From Pigoraptor vietnamica (Eukaryota; Opisthokonta; Filasterea), in NCBI GenBank assembly GCA_943704525.1, contig CALSCQ010000785.1:5714-36115 (forward strand): a stretch of DNA of 30,402 nt. Direction: 5' to 3'. The notes under the pieces were generated by a model. That model did not search any database. It saw only the letters and a program-made list of their open reading frames with translations, and was not told where the DNA came from. Below, piece by piece: positions 22,761 to 30,402 of the stretch (position 1 is its first letter; each line of letters opens with the position of its first letter). The translations under genes and the position numbers were made by a program.

Positions 22761-24972
22761 ATGGAGGGCACGTGGGACGTGTCCCTCTCCTCTTTTGCTG
22801 TCTGACGAAGTGCTCGTGCATCTCGTCGTTGCGGCCGCCTCACGCTCACCGACATTGGCTATATTCGCGCCACGTGCAAAGCGCTGCGTGACGTCTTTGG
22901 GCGCATTCGCAGCGATGCGATCGAGTGCATGCAGGGCGACCTGTCTAAGTACCGCCGTACGGCCACTGGGACATTGACAGTGCCCGTAACATGCGGCCAC
23001 ATGGACCTCGTTCGCCTGCTCCACGAGGACGAGGTGAAGCACGGGCGCGCGGTGCGCTGCACTTACTTCGCACTCGACGAGGCGATGCGGACCAAGAATT
23101 GGGAGGCATTGGTCTTTCTCGTGCGCATCGCAAGACTCTGGATGTCGAGTTGGATCCCGACGTTGGAGCTTATCACGCCAGACTGTGGAAATGGGACGAT
23201 CTTTCCCGCGAGCAGGTGCTCTTCCTGTTTGACGAGGCGAGGGCTTTACTCAATTCGTGCATCATTTCGAGCCTCACGATTCGCGGGCCGTTTCGTCGCG
23301 GCGACGTGGACCTTGTCACGCGACTCCTTGGCGCGTGTTACTACTGGAAGGGTCTTGTGCCTTTGCTGTGCTGGTCGTTCGAGCACTACGACGATTGTCC
23401 CGAGGAATTCAGGGCCATTGTCGCCGAGTGCCGCCGGCATCTGTCGCATGTCGGCGTGGCCCACTGCTTCTTCGCCATGGCCGCGTCGGACACGGGAAGC
23501 AGAGCCGTCTGGCTCGGCGGGCCCTCGAGCATTCGCCCATCACACTGGCGGACATGTGTGTGTCGTATGCAAGCGAGGCGATCGATGCATCTGCTGCTGC
23601 GTTGCTCCGCGCGCACGAGTCAGGCCAAGAGTGGGGGCAGAAAGGAACGGCATGTGTTAGACATCGAAAGTCTCATTATGTGTCGCTTAAAGGACGCGCT
23701 CGAGCGCTCCCTTCTCAACGAAGACTACGGCACAGCGGCGATGATTATCAAGCGCGAATGCCTGCGTACCTACAATGTGGACCGGGATGTGGTGGGTCGC
23801 CTTGTGTGCGCGCGATCTGCCAGCGGGCTCGAGTAGATGCGTGCGGCGCGCATGTGCTACGAGCATGATCTTACGCACGCGGACGTTAGCGAATCGGCCA
23901 TGACGGTCGAATGGCTGGACTTTTTGTGGCAAATGGCCCGTGACATTCACGAGAAGAGTACGTTGCGAATAACTGGCCGTCCTTTTGAGAAGGCCTGTTG
24001 GACCCAGTGGTGGCTGTCGCGTGCTGTAAGGAAGGGTAACGTGGCCGTCGTGCGCCACCTGTGCCGACGGACAGACATGTCATCCCTAATCTGCGCCGGC
24101 GGGATGATGATGGAAGACGCCGACGCGGCCGTTGTGCAAGGTCATTTTGACGTCATCGCGTACTTGGCCAACGTGAACGACGGCATTGAGCCCGTGATGC
24201 GGTCGGGAGCCGCACAAGGATCTTGCGTGCACGTGTTTGACCTTAGCGGCACTCTGGCGGCTGCGGTGTGGGCGGGGAACATGCGCATGGTGCGGCTGAT
24301 CAACCGCCGCTTGCCGGGCCTGCACGTGCCGCTCGCGGCTGCCTGCCATTCGCGCCGTTGGAGGCTGTTTCGATTTGTGCTCGCGCACCTGCGTGCGGAG
24401 GAGCGCGATTGCGAGTTTGACGGCGCATTCTTGGCGTGCGTGGGGAAGGGGCGGATCGAGTACGTGTGGTGGTTCGAGGAAAACGAGCCGGCGGTTGTCG
24501 AACGGTGCATTCCTCACATCTGGGAGCGGCTGAAGATTGTGCGGGACATGTCATTTTGGTACGAGGTGTTGTCGCGCTACCCGCAAGCAATAAGGTTGGG
24601 CGATCATGCATTGCCGCCAGAGCGCCTATCATACGACCTATTTGTGCTGGAACGGCGCCTTGGAGTTCAGTTGGTGCAACGGCACGCAGGGAACATCCCG
24701 TTGCGCGAAGATAATGACTGGTCGTCCAGATTTCGATGGGTCGATCGCAGCGTTCTCAAGGCTGCCGTTGATTTCAAAATTCCGCTGCGGCTGTTTCTAT
24801 TCGATGAGGAAACTGAGTGGGATGGTTTCGATCTTCGGAGGTGGCACTCAGTGACTCCGACGCCCTCTGCGCTTGGGCGGCGGCACGCATGGACGCGGGT
24901 GAGTTGGTCGTAACAGAGGTCGACGGGTCAGGGGAATGTCGGCCAGCACCAGCCCCAACGGTTCCGCTTTGA
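22761..24972 (+). pseudogene. Broken F-box / ankyrin-like repeat gene
   Basis: This is a recognisable but disrupted intronless coding region. From ATG 22761 the reading moves through different frames. An F-box start (LLLSDEVLVHLVV, near 22797-22833) continues in another frame as LTLTDIGYIRATCKALRDVF. After it come divergent ankyrin-like units such as TCGHMDLVRLLHE, AVRKGNVAVVRHLCRR, VVQGHFDVIAYLANV and AVWAGNMRMVRLINRR. I infer frameshifts near 22785, 22833, 23130, 23525, 23640 and 24845, plus an in-frame TAG at 23834-23836 after which the same frame continues 358 codons. The F-box/ankyrin plan is common in amoebal and giant-virus gene families, so it belongs to an expandable accessory family. 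The longest intact piece is 23837-24913. I treat it as a pseudogene because neighbouring genes are frame-perfect; base-calling error is the alternative. Confidence 0.65.
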
Positions 24973-25667
24973 CAGTCGTTAGTTGCCGGCCGCGCGCCCG
25001 GTCTGTAATTTATTAAACAATGGCACCGAAAATTTTAAGTGGCCGTTTGTATGCAGAGACTACAGAACAGCTAAAGAGAGTACCGAGAGGATTTCACCAC
25101 AAGAAACTTTGGCGGCAGATTGGCCGCCGGGGCCTTCTCAGTACAGCATAGGGCCCGGCCGGGCTTACACACGTGTAGGCCCTGAACAGCCGGCTCCCGG
25201 CTGCCGCCGTGTTTATCTTGACAAAGTCAGTAGGAACATCCACCCGAAATAATCACGGGGGCTATCTCTTAGCCCCCGTGGAAATAATCCCAAATTTCAG
25301 ACGCGATTCAATTTAATGTGCGCGGATGAAGCGAAGACAAGCCCCGAACAGCCAATCACAGCCGTCCCCTGGGACGCTCAGTGACCAAGCCTCTGTCGTG
25401 CTCTCGGCACGTGAACGCTGAACGTGCAGCTCGGGTGGAAATGAAAAAATCGTACCATCTCTCACACTGCACAGCGCGCGCGGACGCTCACGAACACACA
25501 GAACTCCAGCCGAGTCACTACACGGCTTCAGTCGCCCGGCTGAACGCGTCCGAACTTTTCGGTCCGACGGCGCCGGCCGTCGCCGCCGCCGGGCCGGATT
25601 CGCGGCGTTCGGCGCCTCAGATATATTGACTGATGTTGAGCTGCGACGCGGAGAACTCTTGCGACGG
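24973..25667. other. Spacer upstream of the transferase-lectin gene
   Basis: It has several GC-rich inverted repeats (about 25115-25160, 25190-25212, 25565-25600), the perfect hairpin at 25254-25280, and a TATATT (about 25622) 45 bp before the next gene's ATG that may serve as a TATA element. I checked for tRNA-like B boxes and found none convincing. Confidence 0.45.
25246..25289. repeat. Perfect 11-bp hairpin flanked by 9-bp direct repeats
   Basis: CACGGGGGCTA (25254-25264), a 5-nt loop, then TAGCCCCCGTG (25270-25280) form a perfect stem. GAAATAATC occurs immediately on both sides (25246-25254 and 25281-25289). The arrangement resembles a tiny palindromic element with a target-site duplication, or a transcript-end hairpin of the broken gene upstream. 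Confidence 0.8.
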
Positions 25668-27335
25668 ATGCTGCGCCTGCACTCATGGGCCCCTGGTGGG
25701 CGCATGCTACTAGCACTCGCGCCTGCGGTCATCCTGTCCATCGTATGCGCATGGGGTTACCTGTTCGCCTCCAGCAAGACTGCCAACGTCGTGTGGGTCT
25801 TCACGTCGGTCCGGCCGCCATCCTCGAGCAATCATGCGGTCGTCAATGACATTGTAGGGGGTGATTCGTCCGGACTGCAGACGCCGTTCCCAGGTGCGCG
25901 GCGATTGTTTCTGATGGCGCCGAACCTGTACGGCCCCAACAACCAGTATTACAACTTTCTGGAGGCCCTTAAGCTCGCCGGCGCACTCAACCGCACGCTC
26001 GTTCTGCTGCCCTTCCGCGAGCACCGCGCATTCCACCACAAGACTGTCGCCGACGCGATGCACTTCGATCGCACCTTTGACGTCGATCGGTTAGCGAACT
26101 CCGGCGTCCTCGGCCAAGGCGGGTTGATATCGCCGAAGGCCTTCGACGACTTTCTCGGGTCGCGGCCAGAAGGGCGGGTGATTGATGTGTGTTGGTTCAA
26201 CGGGCAACCATCGTCAGCCTACACCAACGTCGCGTGTGCTGATGTGGGTGGGGCCGTGTGCGCGGCGGACATCAAGACGAACACGTGGGACCTGTCGCCC
26301 GCCGCCGTCACTGCGACCCTCGGTGTCCACGCCTCCGCGCGCGTTATTTCGGTGGATAGGCTCGTGTTTCGCAACGCGCACTACACCATGAACACGCGGT
26401 CTCTGCAGCACGGGGGCCTCGCTTATCGCGACCAGCACCTCGCCGCCATTCGCGCGCTCCCATACGCCGCTTCGATCGTGCACAACGCTACACGCATCAT
26501 TCGCGAACTTTTCGGCGGCGATCTCTTCGTCGCAGTTCACTGGCGTCGGGCTGACTATGCGCCCGGAACTGCGCCGGCGAACTGCACGACGTACCTCTAC
26601 TGCGTCGACTCGGCGAATGTTACCGAACTGCTCGACGTGTTGGACAGCGCAGTCCACGCGTCCGCGTCGGCCGGAAGCATCGCACGTGGGGCGCGGCCAA
26701 AGGTGTATTTGGCGACCACGCGCCTTTCTGAGGAAGAAGAGGCGCACTTTGCAGCGCGGGGTTACGGTAGCGCCGCTCTGTACCCGAAGACGCCGGGCGA
26801 ACTTCCCTATTACGTGTCGCTCGTGGAGCAGGAGATATGCAAGCGAGCGATGGCGTTTGTTGGGTCGGCCGATTCCTCCTGGACGACGTGGGTTATCGAG
26901 TCGCGCATTGCGCTGGGTCTGCGGCACACGTGGTCAACATCGCAGCTGTTGTGGCCGTTTCACAAACGCTTTCCGCGACCGGTGCCCGCGCCTTCGTTCA
27001 TCAACACCACGGCATGCGGATACGAGTACATGGGCATCTCGAGCGAGAGACCGGCGACAACGCTGACGCTTGCTTGCCCGCCGGGAACCGTTGCATCGTC
27101 CGTTCTCTTTGCGAGCTTTGGAGCGCCGACGGGTGTCTGTTCAAAGTTCGTGCTGGACCCAAACTGCCACGACCCAGATTCCGAGCGTCACGTGCGCGAC
27201 TTGTGCGTGGGACGACCCCGATGCGACATTGCAGTCACCAACGACGAACGCGAGGGCGGCTTTGCGCTGTCCCGCTGCCAAACTGGCGGTTTCGCACTCG
27301 CCATCCTACTGGGGTGCTCGCCGGTTACACGTTAA
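25668..27335 (+). CDS. O-fucosyltransferase-like type II membrane protein with C-terminal SUEL/galactose-binding lectin domain
   Basis: This is an intronless 555-residue ORF; the first in-frame ATG is 25668. Residues ~12-33 (LLALAPAVILSIVCAWGYLF) form a signal-anchor, so the bulk should be lumenal in ER/Golgi. The catalytic part has features of the GDP-fucose protein O-fucosyltransferase fold: GPNNQYYNFLEAL (about 89-101), the basic motif HWRRADY (about 291-297, matching HxRRxD) and FVGSADSSWTTWVIESR (about 397-413). Several N-glycosylation sequons (NRT, NAT, NCT, NVT, NTT) are present. Residues ~462-551 match the SUEL/Gal_Lectin (PF02140) pattern: LACPPGT, then VLFASFGAPTGVC, CVGRPRC and GFALAILLGC. 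The usual DPC triplet reads SRC. Substrate is unknown; the lectin may tether the enzyme to glycans. Acceptor specificity cannot be read from sequence. Confidence 0.8.
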   Translation: MLRLHSWAPGGRMLLALAPAVILSIVCAWGYLFASSKTANVVWVFTSVRPPSSSNHAVVNDIVGGDSSGLQTPFPGARRLFLMAPNLYGPNNQYYNFLEALKLAGALNRTLVLLPFREHRAFHHKTVADAMHFDRTFDVDRLANSGVLGQGGLISPKAFDDFLGSRPEGRVIDVCWFNGQPSSAYTNVACADVGGAVCAADIKTNTWDLSPAAVTATLGVHASARVISVDRLVFRNAHYTMNTRSLQHGGLAYRDQHLAAIRALPYAASIVHNATRIIRELFGGDLFVAVHWRRADYAPGTAPANCTTYLYCVDSANVTELLDVLDSAVHASASAGSIARGARPKVYLATTRLSEEEEAHFAARGYGSAALYPKTPGELPYYVSLVEQEICKRAMAFVGSADSSWTTWVIESRIALGLRHTWSTSQLLWPFHKRFPRPVPAPSFINTTACGYEYMGISSERPATTLTLACPPGTVASSVLFASFGAPTGVCSKFVLDPNCHDPDSERHVRDLCVGRPRCDIAVTNDEREGGFALSRCQTGGFALAILLGCSPVTR

Positions 27336-27522
27336 GTGACTGAGTCACAGACGAACTCGAAATGGCGCAGTACGGTGCGGGGGTCGTGCCGGCGACTCCA
27401 GATAGCGCGTGTTGCGGAGGGGAGTGCGGCATTCAGATTTCAGGACTCGCCAACCTCATGTAACACAAGTAACATAATAATGACGAAATAATGACGGCAT
27501 GATTTGCAATTTACCCTGTTCA

Positions 27523-27607
27523 CAAGGGGGGTCAAGGGGGTGTCCCATAGATTTCGGTACTGATTACATTTGCTTAGTACAGTATTGTGCAAGGGGGGTC
27601 AAGGGGG
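27523..27607 (+). repeat. Two copies of CAAGGGGGGTCAAGGGGG
   Basis: Exact 18-bp direct repeats at 27523-27540 and 27590-27607, 67 bp apart. Each carries a G6 and a G5 tract, so four G-runs could form a long-loop G-quadruplex on this strand. Confidence 0.85.
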
Positions 27608-27721
27608 CCCTGGCCGCGTGGATGTCCCCGATGGGCCATGCGGTCCATCACTACACTCACTTTCCACTCACTTGTCGCTCGCACTCTGCAGCTTCAAAGA
27701 AGAGCAGGCCCCGCACAGCGC

Positions 27722-27746
27722 ATTCTTCCTCTTTCTATTTTCCTGT
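27722..27746 (+). promoter_or_regulatory. Pyrimidine-rich tract upstream of the RPS11 start
   Basis: A CT-rich stretch (CTTCCTCTTTCTATTTTCCTG) lies ~33-55 bp before the RPS11 ATG. Ribosomal protein genes in many eukaryotes initiate in such tracts (TCT initiator/5'TOP). Placement fits, but the start site is not known. Confidence 0.4.
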
Positions 27747-27778
27747 GATCGCGCGGGGAAACAGCAGCTCTTTAAAAA

Positions 27779-27933
27779 ATGGCGGAGCAGGCGAGTGTTA
27801 TATTAGTGCGGCGGACGGATGCATCATCGCGCAGTAGAAGAGACTTGTGTGACGCTCTCTGTACGCCTTTAGGGTTATATTTCAACGAGCGTGGTGGAAT
27901 GGGGGGGGATATTCTGCGTTGGACGTTACGCTG

Positions 27934-28012
<79 letters not shown>

Positions 28013-29256
28013 TTCAGCGTGGTGATTGTCAGTTGGTCACTACATCGTATGTCTAGCTGCGTCCTGTTTTTTGGTCCATGACATGGGGCCGCGTTGTTCG
28101 ACGCGAACGTGCATCGGGAGTCGTGATGCGTATTTGCGCCTTCACAATTGTTTGTATTGTGTCACCGTCGCTAATGTCCGCTCTCCCCACCTCCCTCGCT
28201 TTGCGAAACAGACGGAGAAGGCCTTCCAGAAGCAGGCGGCCGTGTTCCTCAACGCCAAGCGCGTGCTCGGCACGCAGAAGGCGAACAAGGAGCTGCGCTA
28301 CTGGCGCAACATTGGCCTCGGGTTCAAGACGCCCAAGGACGTGAGTGTCTCTGTCATTGCAAGTCTGGTTCAAAGTCTGTCATCGATGGTGCTTTGTTGT
28401 GTCCTTTTTTTGCGCAAGTAATTTGTTGCGGGTGTGTGGTTTGCGGGGCGCTGCCCTTTGAATGCGCGTTGCTGGTGTGTCGGCTGCTGTTCTTGGTGGC
28501 CCTCGTCTTTGCGGCAGCACATAGCACGCCACATCGTGCGCTGCTCGCACGCCTTTTTGACTTCTGTGCGAGAGGCACCCGTCTCTGAGGAAGCGCCTCT
28601 ATTCTTCTGTTCCGAAGTCTCCTTGTCGGCTGCTTGTGTCGTGGAGTGAGCCCATCTCATCTCTTCGTTCCACCGCCTGTGTTTGCGCAGGCCATCGAGG
28701 GCACGTACATTGACAAGAAGTGCCCGTTCACCGGCAACGTGAGCATCCGCGGCCGCATCCTCACGGGCACGGTCGTGTCGGCCAAGATGAAGCGCACGCT
28801 CGTCATTCGCCGGGACTACCTCCACTACATCAAGAAGGTGTGCGCGCGTTTGTTTGTGCTGCTCGTGCCCACGTCAGTGCACTCATACTGTTACTGTGAA
28901 TGCGTCCTGCCTCGGCTTCTCGTCGTCGGCGGAATGGTGTAAATGTGTGTACACAGCACTTATACAACGGCGCTCGTGTTCGAGTCTGTCTGGTCGTTTT
29001 TTTTTGTTTTTTTTTGTGCCGCTCCGTCGTTCCTTTCCTAATAAGTCCCTTTCCGCCGCCTCAGTACAACCGCTTTGAGAAGCGCCACAAGAACCTCTCG
29101 GCCCACGTGTCGCCCGCGTTCAAGGACATTGACCTCGGCGACTCTGTCGTCGTCGGCCAGTGCCGCCCCCTCTCGAAGACGGTGCGCTTCAACGTCGTCA
29201 AGGTCATCAAGGACCGCAAGGCCGCCAAGGCGCGCAAGATGTTCCAGAAGTTCTAG
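27779..29256 (+). CDS. RPS11: 40S ribosomal protein S11 (uS17)
   Basis: This small-subunit ribosomal protein binds 18S rRNA. There are four exons: 27779-27790 (only MAEQ), 28212-28340, 28691-28837, 29065-29256; total 159 residues against 158 in human. Conserved blocks are unmistakable: [56 protein letters not shown] and [12 protein letters not shown], ending MFQKF. Introns 2 and 3 are GT-AG. Intron 1 (421 nt) best fits a GC donor, CAG|GCGAGT, because it yields MAEQTEKAF, matching the family's MA-x-x-QTE start; a GT donor six bases on would add Ala-Ser. Intron 1 holds a long TG microsatellite. The gene is convergent with UNC-50. Confidence 0.96.
27938..28011 (+). repeat. (TG)n microsatellite, about 37 units
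   Basis: An uninterrupted TG run lies in RPS11 intron 1. Length is likely polymorphic. Confidence 0.95.
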
Positions 29257-29636
29257 GTTCGATGCCGGCCACACGCATCGCCGCCAACGGAGTGCTCCTT
29301 CCTCTCTCTGCCCGCTTTTTGCCTCTCCCCGCGCATTTTTTTTGACGCGGCATGGCGCGTATGCGCGCGTTTACCGCGCTGTGCTTTGTCTGAGGAGTGC
29401 GAGTGAAGAAGAGGGCGCAGGCTGTTGTTGAATAGGGGTCCACTGTGCCGTTGTAGGAAAAGAGCGAAGGGGACATCGGGATAGGGCAGACGTCGAACGC
29501 TCCGCACACAGAGCGACCAAAAACTCATATACGCGGCCTCTAGAGAGTCATACGCAGCTTTAGAGCACACACGCCGCAAACGCACACGCGCACACGCACG
29601 CACGCCCATTGCCCACGCGCAATCGCCGCAGCACGC
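29257..29636. other. Convergent 3' spacer between RPS11 and UNC-50
   Basis: It presumably contains both 3' UTRs. A T8-9 run (about 29337) and a CA-rich run (about 29567-29605) are visible. No canonical AATAAA is seen and no gene. Confidence 0.5.
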
Positions 29637-30221
29637 CTATAGCGCTTGTGCTGGGTCTCTGGAAGACTCTGGTTCAAGGCCGTAGTAGAAATTGAACACG
29701 AGTTTGCTAAAGTTCCACCCGAAAACGATCGAGATGGAGTAGATGACGACGAAGAGGGCGATGGGATAGAGGAACACGATCGTGCGCTCGAGGAAAGGAA
29801 GGGCTGCATGAGTGGCAGCGAGAGTTAGCAACAGTGCGCACGCAACACACTAATGCACACACCCATGCATACACACAACACACACACGACACATCCGCAC
29901 ACCCCCGGCACAAAGAAGCCCACCCAACTCTACACACATGCACACCCCATACACATACACACAAGCTCACCGTTGTACCCGAGGAACGTGATGTAAAAGT
30001 AGTAGACGAGTGCGACGAGCCACAGGGAATTGGCGAGCATGAGCGACGTAAACTCAAAGCTCGAGCGAATGACGGGTATGCAGAAAAGCTGGACGACGTG
30101 AAGTATGAGGAGGAGAGGGAAGAAGGCGTTGCAGTGGACGTCGAAGGCGTAGAACCACTCCACCGCCTGGTCCACCGCGTGCACGCTGCCCTTGGAGCGC
30201 AAGAAGCGGTTGGCGATGTAG
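29637..30221 (-). CDS. UNC50: UNC-50 family membrane protein, 3' part
   Basis: UNC-50/GMH1 is a conserved multi-pass Golgi/ER membrane protein linked to Arf-GEF recruitment and, in animals, nicotinic receptor trafficking. Two 3' exons are in the window: 29971-30221 and 29637-29803, joined in phase 1 (AAC G|CC CTT). They encode the second half of the family: the segment before VEWFYAFDVHCNAFFPL, a transmembrane stretch LLLILHVVQLFCIPV, then NSLWLVALVYYFYITFLGYN, ALPFLERTI and a last membrane segment ending SIVFGWNFSKLVFNFYYG. These match the conserved YAFDVH, FLGY and LGWNF blocks. The upstream exon boundary is CGCAG|C at 30221, so the N-terminal half lies beyond the right edge. Confidence 0.92.
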
Positions 30222-30402
30222 CTGCGAGCGTCGTTTTGGTGTGGAAATTCGTGAGCAATATGTGCGATCTCGGAGTGTGTGCAAACAATGCCACTTCTCC
30301 TCCAACTGTTCACTGTTTCGTTTTCCTATACCAAACAATAACATGTTGCGCACACTGGCCGTGCGGACCCCCGTGCAAAGAGAGGCCCCGGGGGGGGTTG
30401 GG
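30222..30402. other. Partial UNC-50 intron
   Basis: Sequence upstream (minus strand) of the first visible UNC-50 exon. I see no conserved UNC-50 peptide in it, so the next exon is probably outside the window. It ends in C/G-runs. Confidence 0.5.

Larger units (their letters stand above)
27336..27778. other. Spacer between the transferase-lectin gene and RPS11
   Basis: It contains paired G-tracts (27523-27607) and, nearer RPS11, a long pyrimidine tract. Nothing coding is seen. Confidence 0.5.

Noticed and set aside
28026-28211. Extended N-terminus for RPS11 from an ATG within intron 1
   Set aside because: An in-frame ATG exists, but the extension matches no S11 protein and the MAEQ exon restores the family N-terminus.

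Overview
The window is nuclear DNA from a unicellular, centriole-bearing eukaryote. Most genes are split by GT-AG introns of roughly 75-420 nt, and exon phases join cleanly across conserved proteins. CEP135/Bld10 (a centriole cartwheel protein), squalene monooxygenase, 40S ribosomal protein uS17/RPS11, UNC-50, an RRM/RGG protein and an EGR/KLF-type C2H2 factor occur together. This suggests a flagellate on the opisthokont/amoebozoan/apusozoan side of the tree; I cannot name the species. Coding DNA is GC-rich, intergenic DNA carries CA/TG and AT-rich low complexity, and I see no tRNA, rRNA or CRISPR.

Layout: 1-443 is the 3' end of a Thr/Val/Ala tandem-repeat ORF (+). 1276-2766 is a zinc-ribbon plus helical-repeat protein (-). 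3627-4739 is a four-finger EGR/KLF-like factor (-), followed by a 1.66 kb promoter-like spacer with C-rich boxes, an AT-rich island and CRE-like sites. 6401-12394 is CEP135 in nine exons (+), convergent with squalene monooxygenase at 12647-15571 in eleven exons (-). 15905-16240 is a small unknown gene (-) whose start region has been tandemly copied upstream. 16880-17437 is the RRM/RGG protein (-). 18170-22371 (-) holds an FG-repeat (nucleoporin-like) exon followed by F-box exons; these may be one gene. 22761-24972 is a broken F-box/ankyrin pseudogene (+). 25668-27335 is an intronless O-fucosyltransferase-like enzyme with a C-terminal SUEL-type lectin domain (+). 27779-29256 is RPS11 (+), and 29637-30221 is the 3' part of UNC-50 (-), which runs off the window.

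Most genes are unlinked housekeeping functions: centriole assembly, sterol synthesis, translation and Golgi/ER membrane traffic. The accessory-looking part is about 18.2-27.3 kb, where FG repeats, two F-box genes (one dead) and an unusual glycosyltransferase-lectin fusion lie side by side. The segment from about 22.8 to 27.3 kb has no introns, unlike the flanking genes. The main points of interest are the possible FG/F-box fusion, the transferase-lectin fusion, a start-codon-bearing tandem duplication that creates upstream mini-ORFs, a probable GC-AG intron in RPS11 and a 75-nt stop-free intron in squalene monooxygenase.
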